In this document: positions 1-11,531 of the stretch, piece by piece | Position numbering within the stretch: position 1 is the first letter of the stretch | How the letters are laid out: each line of letters starts with the position of its first letter | DNA from: Mytilisepta virgata | Taxonomy: Eukaryota; Mollusca; Bivalvia; Mytilida; Mytilidae | DNA: 64,000 nt | Direction of reading: 5' to 3' | NCBI GenBank assembly: GCA_028015205.1 | Contig: CM051514.1 | Location: forward strand, 36,534,150-36,598,149 | Made by a program: the position numbers and the translations under genes | Notes under the pieces: model-generated | Databases searched by the model: none | What the model was told of the DNA's origin: nothing | What the model saw: the letters and a program-made list of their open reading frames with translations, nothing else

Positions 1-614
1 GTGTATGACCTCTAGATAACGTTCATATAACGCTTGTATTGAGTTGCTCGAGGTGCATGACCACTATAAAATGTTCATATAACACTGCTACTGAGTTATT
101 CGAGATGCATGACCCCTAGTTTATGTTCATATAACATAGGTACTGAGTTGTTTGAGGTGTATGACCCCTAGATAACACTTGTACAGAGTTGTTTGAAGTG
201 CATGACCTCTACTTAACGTTGATATAACACTGCTACTGAGTTATTCGAGATGCATGACCCGTAGTTTACGTTCATATAACATCGGTACTGAGTTGTTTGA
301 GGTGTATGACCACAATAAAACGTTCTTATAGCATTGCTACTGAGTTATTCGAGGTGTATGACCGCTAGATAACGTTTATATATTGCTACTGACCCCTAGG
401 TAACGTACATATAACACTGGTACTGAGTTGTTTGAGATGAATGAGCACTATGAAACATTCTTTTATCACTGTTACTAAAATATTCGAGGTGTTTGATCAC
501 TAGATAAGGTTCATATAAAACTTGTACTGAGTTTTGTGAGGTGTAGGACCACACAAAAACGTTCTGATAGCACCGCTACTGATTTATTCGAGGTATATGA
601 CCCCTAGATAACAT
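1..614. repeat. Satellite-like 104-bp (2 x 52 bp) tandem array
   Basis: Two alternating 52-bp half units, one containing 'gttgtttgaggtgtatgacc' and the other 'gttattcgaggtgtatgacc', form a higher-order dimer with about 80-90% identity between repeats. Both halves share 'gaggtgtatgacc' and 'cgttc.tata.cact'. The array runs off the left window edge. No coding potential. Confidence 0.9.
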
Positions 615-720
615 AAAAGACCGTTTTAAGCTCTTTGGGATTTACAACACTTATTAAGAAGATTTTGAATGCTTTATGTGCCGTGTTAAGCTATACATTT
701 CAAATACGCAGATTCACACA

Positions 721-892
721 GACAACTGACTACATTTGTCTCATACACACCGAAAACTGACTACCTTTGTCTCATACACACCGACAACTGACTACATTTG
801 TCTCATACACACCGACAACTGACTACCTTTGTCTCATACACACCGACAACTGACTACCTTTGTCTCATACACACCGAAAACTCACTACACTG
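721..892. repeat. 31-bp minisatellite, about 5.5 copies
   Basis: Head-to-tail units of 31 bp containing 'gtctcatacacaccga', differing at a few positions (attt/cttt, gaca/gaaa). A conserved 45-bp segment (about 905-955, with 'acgtatcgactgtaaacg') follows before satellite resumes. The same order occurs after the arrays at 35424 and 37463. Inverted relatives of the unit lie near 6551-6585 and 6838-6875. Confidence 0.9.
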
Positions 893-954
893 ACATTGCA
901 ATATTTATTGATAAAGAAAGCTGACTATACGTATCGACTGTAAACGGCGCAGAC

Positions 955-1110
955 GTTCATATAACACTAAACATGAGTTGTTTGAGGAGTATGACCACTA
1001 TAGAACGTTCTTATAGGACTGCTGTTGGGTTATGCGAGGTATATGACCCCTAGATAACGTTCACATAGCACTTATACTGAGTTAGTTTGAGTTGGAAGAG
1101 AACTATAAAA
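955..1110. repeat. Satellite (104-bp family) fragment left of the 4.6-kb element
   Basis: Short stretch of the 104-bp satellite between the 31-bp array and the inverted-end element. It breaks off in the 'actataaaac' part of the unit, and the matching remainder ('acgtccttatagcactg') appears at 5726 on the other side of the element. This suggests that the element inserted into satellite DNA. Confidence 0.75.
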
Positions 1111-1499
1111 CATACCACTAAAGTGCTGATCTGCAGCGCTGCTGCTAAATTTTTCGCACTAAGCTCATTTTCCTATGCCTTATTGTTGTTTTGAGTCTTA
1201 ACAGGGTTTCTGATACTGCAATAACATATAATACATTTACTTCAAATGTACCATTGTGCAATAGAATGATTGATCATTGGACAAATTTGGAGACATTTAT
1301 ACTATGTTGAACGGATATATTTAACCAGAAATTCAACTAATGGATAAGCTGAATGGTTGATTAAAGACCAACACAATCCATGAATAACTAGAACTGTGAG
1401 TGACCTCACTGAGTGATACCCCATTTGCAATACTAGGAGTTTACACTTACAAACTTCAAACCCTTAAGTTTGATTATCTCCCTTTGCAAGCACCCAGTG

Positions 1500-1756
1500 A
1501 TAATTATCTTGCTTCACACACATCTACGTATGATGCCCAACTTCATATAAAGTTTCATCAAAATGAATTGAACAGTTTAGGAGTTGCGCTTACAAGCTTT
1601 AAACATGTAAAACCATTACGGTGAATTATCTTCCTTTGCAAGAATCCGGTGATAATTATATTGCTTCATGCACATCTACATATGATGCCCAACCTTCACA
1701 TAAAGTTTCATCAAAATCAATTGAACTGTTTAGGAGGAGTTGCGCTTACAATGTAT
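1500..1756 (+). repeat. Interspersed repeat module ending 'aggaggagttgcgcttacaa', two tandem units
   Basis: Two units of roughly 170 bp share 'gataattat.ttgcttca', 'acatctac.tatgatgcccaa' and 'aagtttcatcaaaat'. A third relative lies at 58317-58505 and a short reverse-oriented match near 24431-24500. The small frames across it read the same motif repeatedly and look non-coding. The duplicate copy is at 38242-38498. Confidence 0.65.
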
Positions 1757-1867
1757 ATGGACAAAATACTAGCAACTGAGCTGGGGATATCGACTCCAAT
1801 AGTAACAAGAGAGCAAAGTTCAAGGTCAACATCCTTAATATGCCACACATCATCTTGAGGAAATCTA

Positions 1868-2672
1868 CGTACACAACAAATATCCAAGGCCTAGGTCTTA
1901 AGGCAAAAAAGTTTCAAAAATGACCAATTTATTGACCTTGAGGTCAAGGATCAAGGTCAATATCCTCAGAATGTGAAACATCGTCTCGAGGTAACCTACC
2001 TACACACCAAAGATCCAAGGCCTAGGTCTTTAGACAAAAAAGTTACAAAAATGACCTATTTATTGACCTTGAGGTCCACGGTCAAGGTCAATATTCTTGG
2101 TACCCGACATATCATCTTGAAATAACCTATCTACACACCAAAAATACAAGGACTAGGTTTTAAGACAAAAAAGTTACAGGCCGGACACGAAGATGATCTA
2201 AAATGACTTATTTATTCACCCTAAGGTCAAGGGTCAAGGTCATAGGTCAAAATTTTTGAAACATGACACATCTTCTTGAGGTGACATATCCACATACCAT
2301 AGATCTAAGGTCTAGGTCTAAGACAAGAAAGTTATAGGCCGGACACGATTGGCAGCCGCCCAAAAATGTCCTATTTATTGAACCTGAGGTCAATATTCTT
2401 GGTACGCGACACATTATCTTGAGATAACCTACCTACAAACCAAAAATCCAAGGCCTAGGTCTTTAGACAAAACAGTTACAGGCCGGACACGAAGATGATC
2501 TAAAATGACCTATTTATTCACCCTAAGGTCAAGGGTCAAGGTCATAGGTCAACATTTTTTAAATATGACACACCGTCTTGAGGTGACATATCCAACATAT
2601 CACAGATCTAAGGTCTAGGTCCTAAGACAAGAAAGTTATAGGCCGCACACAATTGGCAGCCGCCCGCCCGCC
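1868..2672. repeat. Tandem repeat rich in AGGTCA half-sites
   Basis: About six degenerate units alternate 'ccaaggcctaggtctt', 'agacaaaaaagttaca(ggccggacac)', 'tgacctatttattgacctt' and runs such as ggtcaagggtcaaggtcata (about 2227). This is a common kind of mollusc interspersed repeat. AGGTCA and TCAAGGTCA also match nuclear-receptor half-site consensus sequences. The second copy is 38610-39414. Confidence 0.8.
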
Positions 2673-4546
2673 CGACTTCACCAATTCAATAACCGGATTT
2701 TTCCAGAGGAAAACCCGGTTAAAATACAATTCTTTGATACACAAGATGAGCACATTTCATCGATTTAAATCACATTAGTTGTATTCAAGGCTTAAAATGT
2801 TGAAATCCAATACAATAATCCAAAAGGTTGAAGAGCAATTCAAAGTCACCAAAATGGCCAAAAGGGGTTATGCCAAAACCACCAAAGGGCAGATCATTGT
2901 ACAAGGGAGATACTCTAATGAAAAGAGTTCATGTAAAACAAAGCATTAACATATTAACACATCATTAAAATGATTAAAAAAAAAATTACAGTTGTATATT
3001 TGTTCTGTGTTTACAAAGCTAAAGTTAAAGATAGTACCAGAAAGTGGCATCCAAAACATCGCATGTGCAAGTAAATAAACCAGAGGCTCCAAGGAGCCTG
3101 TATCGCTCATCTGATATTTCCATTTGTTCATCGATAAGGGACCCTGAGATTAACATCCGTTCCATGTTTGGTTTCAATCCATTCAGATATTTTCAAGAAG
3201 AAGCCGTCTGTATGTACTTTTCATAAGGTCCTAAGTTAAACTAAGTCTTCCACAGAAGGTCATCACGGATGACAGATCGGCACCAAAGTAACAATACTTG
3301 GCCAGAACGTCATAAGGAACATTCATGCTATGTTTCGTTTCAATCCATTCAGTGGTTCTCTAGATGAAGATTTTTGTATGAAATTTCCCGTAGGAGCAAT
3401 CGGAATAGGTATAATGGACCGAGCAATGCCCAAGCTTTTTTTCAGAATTGCCCACAAACTATCCTATCCACGTTGGGTGGTTATTGACTTCGTTGAACGT
3501 GGGCATCCTTTATCTGGTGAAACTTCGTTTTGACTGTGGAAAAACACGGTGGATGGTCAGCAGATGGATATAATAAAAGGGTTAAAAATTAACGTTATGG
3601 TTTCTTATTGATTTAATTCCAATCCTTTTCATAATATTATAATTCTTCCTTTTGATGCAGAGGTAACTCTTAGCTGAGTTTGGATACCTGTTTGTTTTAA
3701 TTGTTTTGATTTTATTAATTCATCATAATATCTGTAACCGGTTTTCCAATATTTTGATCGCGAGCACTGTTGAGTTGTCAGTCAACGAAATGGCCATACA
3801 GTGCATCAAATTTATTTCGGTATTTTGTGATACGTTTTATTCGTATACAGTCGGGAGTTTTTTTCACCTTGTCCAACATCGGTGTCAGCATAAATAAATG
3901 GGTCAGCTGTAGACCAGAGAATGATTGACATTAATCTTGACCGCGGTATATTGTGTTATGAACTTAGTTGTGTAACATGAATTGACAAGACCGCAAAAAT
4001 CTCGTACAAAAACTGGCGGATACGACGGTATGATAATATCTTCAATCAATACAATTTGGAAAAATAAGTTATGTATGTTCGGGACAAATATTGAATTTGA
4101 TTATATCGTCAACGGGAGAATTTGATATGACCTATATTGCAGACCGACCAAGAACGAATGAATTGGATAAAAGATAAATTTTCAATTGTTTTGTTGTATT
4201 TGTATCTGAGGAAAATTCCCAGCACAGGAAACTTTACATTTTGTAAACAGGCGGCGAAATTTTATTTCATCTTAGAACGAAATAAAGGTTATGTACAAAA
4301 TGTATGTAGTATAGGAAGCATCTAAAATGTTGTTATCATTACATTTTTTCAAAAGATAACATTTTTAAGAACCAAATACATGTACGTGCAATTTGACTAT
4401 ATGCATTAAGAAAAAAAAATACTACAGATCAAACAAAAAAATAAATAAATATCAATTGATGACATTTATTTCGTAATAAATTGTAATCCAATTTGAAGAA
4501 AATAACGAAATAAAAGACAGACAGACACCGTTAAAGAGTTAAACGG

Positions 4547-4672
4547 AGAAATTTGAGAAACAGTATATAAGACGGTGTTTCAGAGATATACGGGGAAATT
4601 TGAGAAACAGTATATAAGAGTTTCAGAGATACACGGGGATATTTAAGGAACAGTATATAAGACAGTTTCAGA
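4547..4672. repeat. Tandem repeat, three units of roughly 45-55 bp
   Basis: Three imperfect units share 'gaaacagtatataaga' and 'tttcagagat.acgggga'. They are part of the otherwise unique AT-rich interior of the 4.6-kb element, from about 2700 to 5690, where I see no gene. Around 3076-3115 there is a reverse-oriented copy of the 'ggctcc..ggagcc' hairpin plus 'gtatcgctca', the 3' end of the Helentron-like family annotated further on. Confidence 0.6.
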
Positions 4673-5721
4673 TTTCTAAAGATTCCGAATGCATTTTTGA
4701 AATATCACCGTATTGGGAGTGGACGGGGAAAATTGACGATATAGCCTATTTTGTTTTTGCCGAGAAAAGTGAAAACGAAATTTGATAAATGTAACCAGAG
4801 ACATGTTTTATATATCTAGGGCGTAACGTCATTCCAAAATAATACTTTCAAAAACGATTGATAAGTTTTGTTCTTGGATATATATATCGTCATCCAAAAC
4901 CACCCCATCGAGTCAAATGGTCGCTCCATACTGAGGAATTTCCCGTGTTGCCAGATTGTCGATATTACGACCAAACAATGTTTAGATAATTTATATGCTG
5001 TACTTATTGTCGAAAATAGCCGAGAGTCCTGTATGGAATCAACAGAAATAAATTGGGTCAATAAATAATTATAAAAATAATACATGCGTTCTATTATTAA
5101 TCCTTGTGCTCTCGTTAACCTTAATTGTTGTTTATTTTATTCCATTCCATATAAACAGTGTACCTTTCTAAAATAAGAATGTACTGCACATTTCGCATAT
5201 TTTTTTTTTCCTTCATATAATGAGAATTTATATTTAGACATTCTTCGTGTGAACTAAATATTTCTGAGCATGCGCGATGAATTTTCCGCGATGTAATTAA
5301 AATGCACGCCTGCAAACTCCGTCTTAAAGGCCAATTTATTTATAATTATTTAATACGAATCGTATTAATAGATTAGGTGATGGACTTAACCTATATTTGA
5401 GACACGCTTTCTGGGTTGTATAAACATCGAAATCAAAGTCTTATAACGAGTCGCATTATACAAGAATTAAATAATTAAATCTATTAAAAAAGAAAGAGAT
5501 CAAAATGTCCCCAGGTAATGCACAAGCCTACAACTGAGACTGGTTCAGGTTGAACGGGGCCCTGATAATGGAGACTGCACTACTTTCAAACATTGTATCA
5601 ATACGCAAACAGGAAAGAGGTTAGATGGCTCAGTACAAAGTTATTGCCAGCTTGCTTACAATGTTACGCGCAGCGTCAGCTAGATAAGCTAAAGCTTATC
5701 TTCGCTGCAGCAGCGCTGCAG

Positions 5722-6420
5722 AAAAACGTCCTTATAGCACTGTAATGAGTTATCTGAGGTGCATGACCCCTAGTTAAAATTCATATAACACTGGTACTGA
5801 TCTGTTTTAGGTTTATGACCACTATTAAACGTTTAAATAGCACTGCTACTGAGGTGAGTGACCACTACGGAACATTCTTTTATCACTGTTACTAAGTTAT
5901 TTGAGGTGTTTGACCTCTAGATAACGTTCACATAACACTTATACTGACCACAGAAAATCGTTCTGATAGAATCGCTGCTGATTTGTTCGAGGTATATGAC
6001 CCCTAGATAACGTTCACATAACACTTGTACTGAGTTGTTTGAAGTGTATGACCACTATAAAAGTTCTTATAGCACTGCTACTGAGTTATTCGAGGTGTAT
6101 GACCCTAGATAACACTGGTACAGAGTTGTTTGAAGTGCATGACCTCTACTTAACGTTCATATAACACTGCTACTGAGTTATTCGAGATGTATGCATGACC
6201 CCTAGTTCATGTTCATATAACATCGGTACTGAGTTGTTTGAGGTGTATGACCACAATAAAACGTTCTTATAGCATTGCTACTGAGTTATTCGAGGTGTAT
6301 GACCGCTAGATAACGTTTATATACTGCTACTGACCCCTAGTTAACGTACATATAACACTGGTACTGAGTTGTTTGAGGTGTATGACCCCATAATAACGTT
6401 TATATACAAGTTTTACTGAG
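5722..6420. repeat. Satellite (104-bp family) array right of the 4.6-kb element
   Basis: Resumption of the 2 x 52-bp satellite after the inverted-end element, about seven degenerate dimers. It is followed (6421-6760) by non-satellite sequence with 'gtgtgtat...gtagtgact' motifs that are inverted relatives of the 31-bp minisatellite. The copy in the second block is 42464-43162. Confidence 0.85.
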
Positions 6421-6757
6421 AAGTTGGACGCTTTAACCACTACACCACAGTTATCCTATTGAAGGATACACATTTTGATTCATGGTAGTCAGACTGCTGT
6501 GTGTATCCTCTCCGTGTAGTGACTTCACCGCAAATTTCCTAAATGTGGTTAGTTTTCGGTGTGTATGTGTTAAGGTAGTTACTTCGTTTGTGGAAAACAT
6601 AAAGCGATCCAATTGCAATTTATACTTTGTTTACCTTCAAATGTTTATTTTATTGTTACTGTTGTAGCTCAGTGGTATTGTTTATCCTTTACACGCACTG
6701 GAAATACAGGTAGTCATTCTCCGGGCAATTGCCAAATGTAGTGACTTTTCCGGGTAG

Positions 6758-6760
<3 letters not shown>

Positions 6761-6805
<45 letters not shown>

Positions 6806-6806
6806 G
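6761..6806. repeat. (TG)n microsatellite, short allele, end of copy A
   Basis: About 20 TG units and a single CG variant. It marks the right limit of the long duplication: upstream is identical to 43502 and before, downstream is unrelated. From 6807 to 7080 there are more inverted minisatellite-like motifs ('actacacg', 'gtgactacctttt') and then AT-rich DNA. Confidence 0.95.
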
Positions 6807-7084
6807 AACATTATGGAAAGGCACTACACGTATTAGAATACACACCAACAAAGTGACTACCTTTTGGAAAGTCACTACATACACTCTGGTAGTGACTTTG
6901 TAAAATTTATTAAAAAGCTCATTTTGGTGAGTATAACAAGTTCACAAATTTTTACTCGTTGTTTCATTTTACGGTGTGTGTGGGTTTTCCCTCACAATAT
7001 TTCAACGTCGATTTAATGACTTCACACATTTTACGTCAAAATATTGCGCGCCAAAATATTTCGCGCATGCTCGACAGGAACAAC

Positions 7085-7107
7085 ATGGTGGCCTCTGGAA
7101 GAGCAAG
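7085..7107 (+). CDS. Candidate first coding exon (MVASGRA+2 nt)
   Basis: The sequence 'aacATGGTGGCC' starts a 23-nt open stretch that ends exactly at a good donor (gcaag|gtacgg). It lies just downstream of a CpG- and NRF1-like patch (gcgcgcc, gcgcatgc), as is common for TATA-less housekeeping promoters. It would end in phase 2. It could be exon 1 of the SET locus, but I could not chain it to any downstream exon, so this is an inference from signals only. The alternative is a chance ATG in a CpG patch. Confidence 0.3.
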
Positions 7108-7109
7108 GT

Positions 7110-10080
7110 ACGGTAACGGTACTTGTTGTTTTTGTTCAACATTTTATCACGTTTTCATGAAATTGAGAATGGAAATGGGGAATGTGTCAAAGAGACCATA
7201 CAGTCGGACCGCCAAGTCAATAATTGCGTCGTTTTTATTTACAGAGTCAGGTGACTTTTCATTTGAAAATGGGTCATTTTTTGTAACGTCAATCACCTGC
7301 CGGGTTTTTGGCCATACATGACGTATAGTTTGAGTTTGGTCTAAGGGGTGGTATTAAACGGTTTCTGAGAATATTTTCTTTTCATATTACTTTAAAAAAA
7401 AGATATTTTTAGCGTGCTTTTCCTACAAAATTTTACAATCAAAGTTGTCTGAATGATGCCGACGATTTTGTCACCGTTGGTCGGAAAAAGGACAATTTCT
7501 TCATTGTCAGATCTCGGGACGGGGATTTTTAAATCGGAAAAGGTGTGCTGTTACTTTTCTGACGAACGGTTCAAATATTTCTCCGCAAAACCGAGTGAAA
7601 CGCAATTCGAGCGAGCTTTTTCTGTGAAAATTACGTGATAAAGGGGGATAATCAACGTTGACGTTGTCAATAAAATGTAAACAAAGAAGGTATGAAGGTA
7701 ACGATCGATCAAAAAAGGAAATATAAATAAGTTTCACGCTTGATTGTCAAATGATATAATAAATATGTGTCAATAAACATTAAACAACCCATATTTAGGA
7801 ATAAATAATGAACCAGGGAAAAAAGGGGGGGGGTGGTCAGGCAGGTGCTTCCACTGACTTCCATCATTTTCTTTTGGAGGGGTTCATAAATTTTCTGTTG
7901 AATGGTAGAATGTGCACAAATGAATTTAAAATTATTTTCCATAGAAATTAACACATGAAAGCCTGTGGAGAAGCTGAAGTACTGCTATAGGTTTATTTGA
8001 GTAATTACAAATGTTTATTGTTTTTTTTTTCAAAAAACAGGTCTGAATAAATTTTTTCACTTTAATTTTTAAAACTACTTGCTCAAATTTCTACTTAAAT
8101 GGTTTGTGCATTTTGCAATGTTGAAACTATTAAATAATGGATTTTTGTCTTTATCAGGACCTAAATTGTGAGCTGCCTTTTGGTTAAAAAGTAACAAATA
8201 AAAAAAAATCAGTGGGAAAAAAAAGAAAATTTTATTAAAATTATCCTTATCCATTACACAATTGTGAAAAACTGTAAGGATCTGACATGGACAGATTTAT
8301 TTTTGCCAGCAAATTACATGAATCATATGCATATATTCTTTTCAACAAAAGGAAATTTTACATTTGTACATTAATTTATGCCTTCTCAAGTTTTTCATGA
8401 ATTAATATTAATTGTATTGATTAAGAAAAATTATTGCTTTTTATGTATTTGACCTATTTCACCCCCTGTAGTGCCAAAATTGTTAAAAAAAATATATACA
8501 TGTGATTTTATAGACCAATTTCTCATGCTTATTTTTGAAAAATTTGCTGACTTTCCAAGTAAAAAGTAAAAATCTGGACAAGAACATGAATTAAAAATCA
8601 TGAAATAACAAAATAAAATCATGTATAAGAAAAACTTTAATATGGCAGTCTAACCCAAGATCCTGGATTTTGAAACTAAAGGCAAAGCACACAAAATAAA
8701 AATTTTCAACAGAATTTAAGTTAATAGGTCTATTAATGCTGTGTATATATGTAACATGGTGAAATTCAGGCAAATGTAATGAATATTCTTTGAATAAGAG
8801 AACACAACCAAAATATAATAAAACTGAAAACTATACCTTGATTGAATCATAGACTATTCTAACTAAATAGTCCCAGATGACACCAGAGGGTAAAAAAATT
8901 AAATCATAAATGAAAAGAAATTAGATAACCTTACTTACAAAGTGGTTATAAAATTTGAACTTGAGTTGTAGATATTACAAGATTACTATTTTGACAAAAA
9001 TTTAAGAAATTATACACATAAAGACATATATGAAAATCATACAATATTCTCCATCCAAAGTAAAACAAATATACCTAAAATATATGTTTTGATAAACAAT
9101 TTATTTACTAATAGTTTTCCTTTACATTGTCAATGATAAATAAATAAAACTGTTAGCTCATAGGTTGAGTATTTATGCCTAATTTCACAATATTGTAAAA
9201 GACTGAAAGTGTTCCAATACTATTTATTCAAATGTTGTCAGTGAATCTGTTTCTTTTTAAATTTTTTATCTTATTTTAAAAAAAAATCATCTCATCATGG
9301 ATTTTCTTCTGTCCGTAATGTAACTTATTAGATGAACCTGAGTAAAATTTTTTTAAAAATATATATATATATACAAAGTATGAAGTATCCATATGAAATA
9401 TTAAGCTTTTAAATTGAGAGCTAACATCACTTATATGTGTTCATGTAATTTTGTATTTCCAGGAACAAAATGCATGCCTGAAATGTCTTCATTACATGTA
9501 CCGAGAGGCAAATCTGTGTTAAGTTTGAATGTCATTAAACCAGTTTAAAATAAGCATACATGTCCATGTACTTGTGTAAGTTCAGACTTTTTTGTTCATC
9601 TAGCATATAGTTCCTTTATCACTATCATGACTTTGTCCAATAAAACATGTAAAGTTATACTGCAAAGATCTACTAATTCTATTCTTAACTACTTTAAATT
9701 CAGAAATTAATGTGTTGTTTTTATTAATGCGAATATTTAAACTCATTGAGTAACGTAATAACAAGAATTCGCATTCTGATATATGATACATAAATATGTA
9801 AGAAACTTTTCCTTAGATCACTATAATTAAAATAGCATATTTATGTTAAGTCATTAACAATCCCAATAATAAATGCACGAAATAATTTCTGAATTTACAG
9901 TATCATTGCATCTGCTTTTACAAAATACAGTGTTTTCCCCCATAAATCGAGATAGCACTTGTAGTTCACACTGTTTAGTGACATAGCAAAGCTAATTAGG
10001 GGTTTAAAAAAAATAAAAGTGCCTTTTATTGCTTTCTCATCAAAACTAAAAATCACACTAGGTTTTTTATACGACACGAT
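7110..10080. other. AT-rich, no confirmed gene; probably intronic or intergenic
   Basis: About 3 kb of AT-rich sequence with homopolymer runs. Open frames on either strand are short and resemble no family. The only protein-like piece is the small candidate exon at 9463-9522. I see no tandem array or inverted-end element here. Confidence 0.6.
9463..9522 (+). CDS. Candidate terminal exon, 19 residues, unrecognised
   Basis: A clear acceptor (gtatttccag) is followed by a phase-0 reading that looks protein-like, EQNACLKCLHYMYREANLC and a stop, with a CxxC-type cysteine pair. No family is recognised and no partner exon was found, so it may be chance. Confidence 0.25.
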   Translation, partial: EQNACLKCLHYMYREANLC

Positions 10081-10084
10081 TGCA

Positions 10085-10570
10085 GAGGGGAATACATATT
10101 ACACTTGTCTGTCTGTACATCCATAAGTCTGTAGGTCAAGAAATTGGTTTCCATTCTCTAACTTTAGTCTGCCTCAACCAAATGTTATGAAACGTATACA
10201 CAATGCTTACTGCCATGATCATGATGATACACAGATCAAGTTTGAATTTGGGTGGTCACTTTTTTACTTCCTCAAATAATGCCCCTTTACAATGGAAAAA
10301 TTGCTGAATTTCTATTCCCCATTTAGAGGCATTATGTTTTTCAGTCTGTGCGTCGGTTCGTCTGTTTGTCCATCTGTCCCTCTAAGTTAAAGTTTTTGGT
10401 CAAGTTAGTATTTGATGAAGTTGAAATCGAATCTACTGGAAACATCTTGCTTATGATAAGATATTTCTACTTTTATTGCCAAATTTGAGTTTTGACCCTG
10501 ATTTCATGGTTCACTGAACATAGAAAATTGTAGTGTGAGTGGGGCATCTGTGTACATGGTGTACATTAAT
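10085..10570. repeat. Interspersed repeats of the 'gtccgtctgt...atgcccctttacaa' type
   Basis: Two adjoining relatives. The first (10085-10320) shares 'ctcaaccaaatgttatgaaa', 'acacagatcaagtttgaa' and 'atgcccctttacaatgg' with the big repeat at 19129-21257. The second (from about 10318) begins with 'aggcattatg' and 'gtctgtgcgtcggttcgtct' and ends near 'gtggggcat'. Non-coding and degraded. Confidence 0.65.
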
Positions 10571-10721
10571 TATTATTTTTTTTAGGGTCATTCTATATTC
10601 CTTGCATTAAAATGATAATTAGCCAAGTAGTTCATATTGATTCTGTATTAGTCTTCCAACAGTAGTTAAATTTTGGTGTTTATTTTAAGTAAGTGATTAA
10701 TACATGTATTAAAGCTGTCAT

Positions 10722-10887
10722 AAAATGTGTGTTTTCAAATTAATACTGTATTATGTCCTGGTGCAGAGGTATATAGGGTCTCAATCTGCTGTATTGGCCC
10801 TCTGCTATGCCTGGTGCCAATACAGCTTACCTCTACTGTACTTGAACGGTAACATAATACAGGATTAATATGAAAACACACATTTAA
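10722..10887. mobile_element. Small foldback/MITE, about 165 bp
   Basis: The left arm (from 'aaaatgtgtgttttca', about 10722) and the right arm (ending 'tgaaaacacacattta', about 10887) are inverted copies over roughly 35 bp, including 'ttaata.tgtattatg'. The interior carries a second inverted pair ('gcagaggta' / 'tacctctac'). No coding capacity. Confidence 0.7.
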
Positions 10888-10964
10888 TAATCATGATAAT
10901 ACTATAGTATAATTAAATTTGTATGTAGCAATATACTTCTGAATGTGTATATTTATTATTTTAG

Positions 10965-11006
10965 CTAAAGTTATCTTTGAATAAACATGATGAACCAAGT
11001 AAAAAG
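10965..11006 (+). CDS. Candidate 42-nt microexon
   Basis: Bounded by an acceptor (attattttag) and a donor (aaaag|gtacag), with an open phase-0 reading LKLSLNKHDEPSKK. Length is a multiple of three. No homology is recognised, and it may belong to the SET locus on the same strand or be fortuitous. Confidence 0.25.
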
Positions 11007-11478
11007 GTACAGTTATTTACATTGATACATGTTTATCATATATTTGTGATAGTTGTGGTTTTGCCATCGATATAGTTTTCTAAATAAATATAAATTTGAC
11101 TGAGTTTCTGGCTTCGTACTTATCCGAATTTTCTCAGAATTCTTACCTGTATTTATTTTATCTCCTTTCATTAATTATAAGGGTTTTAGGTCCATATTTG
11201 TTCAAAGTCTTTAAGTTTTCATTCATTTTATTCTCAGCTGATTTTACCGTCAAACCGGAACCGGGAGTTAGCTCGTGCAGAAGCGCGAACTTTTAGTAAT
11301 TTAATTTCATTGGTCTATTGATAACTATTATAGTCAATCAGAGCATGCTATGTAAAAATTATTCGTAGTCTTTCGGGTAGATAGTTATTTTTATATCCTA
11401 AAAGCTAGGTATTTTCGAAGTTAAAACCTGTGAACTGTAAAGGGTTCATTTAAGTTGAAAAGGTCACACTTTTTCTAC

Positions 11479-11531
11479 TATATAAGTCCATATATTTCTC
11501 ATACTCATTGGTACATGTCTAACGGCGACAG
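11479..11531 (+). promoter_or_regulatory. Candidate TATA promoter with short first exon (MSNGD+2 nt)
   Basis: A consensus TATATAAG at 11479-11486 lies about 30 bp upstream of an initiator-like 'tcattgg' and of ATG at 11515. The ATG opens MSNGD and runs into a strong donor (gacag|gtatgt) at 11531. A CpG-containing stretch lies 200 bp upstream (about 11260-11290). This looks like a transcription start with a tiny coding exon, either of the SET gene or of an unrecognised neighbour. The downstream linkage is unproven. Confidence 0.35.

Larger units (their letters stand above)
1131..5721. mobile_element. 4.6-kb non-coding element with 15-bp perfect inverted ends, inside satellite
   Basis: The left end ctgcagcgctgctgc (1131-1145) is the exact reverse complement of the right end (5707-5721). 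Just inside the right end lies a palindrome, gataagctaaagcttatc. Satellite flanks both sides. The 5-mer 'aaaac' lies just outside the right end (5723-5727) and about 20 bp outside the left end (1107-1111), so a target duplication is possible but weak. The interior holds a GGTCAAGGTCA-rich repeat, a 3x tandem repeat and AT-rich DNA, with no transposase. It may be a non-autonomous DNA transposon, but the superfamily is not recognisable. The second copy is 37873-42463. Confidence 0.55.
1..6760. repeat. Long direct duplication, copy A (partner 36743-43502)
   Basis: Every landmark from the first base to the (TG)n tract recurs 36742 bases downstream in the same orientation: satellite, 31-bp minisatellite, the 4.6-kb inverted-end element and all small open frames. 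The offset stays constant, so there are no indels, and I saw no substitutions in the parts I compared. The left edge is cut by the window start, so the true length is unknown. The right edge is the TG tract, after which the copies are unrelated. No coding gene is recognisable inside. Confidence 0.95.

Noticed and set aside
6425..6462. Reverse-strand 'ggtgtagtggttaaagcgtcc' resembling a tRNA D-arm
   Set aside because: No B box and no cloverleaf in the adjoining sequence.
6660..6715. tRNA-like stretch 'gtagctcagtggtattg' (also at about 43405)
   Set aside because: It resembles an A box, but no B box, anticodon arm or acceptor pairing follows. At most a fragment of a tRNA-derived SINE.
6959..7321. 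120-codon plus frame over the CpG patch
   Set aside because: Only the internal ATG at 7085 with a donor at 7107 looks like a gene signal; the rest shows no protein family pattern.
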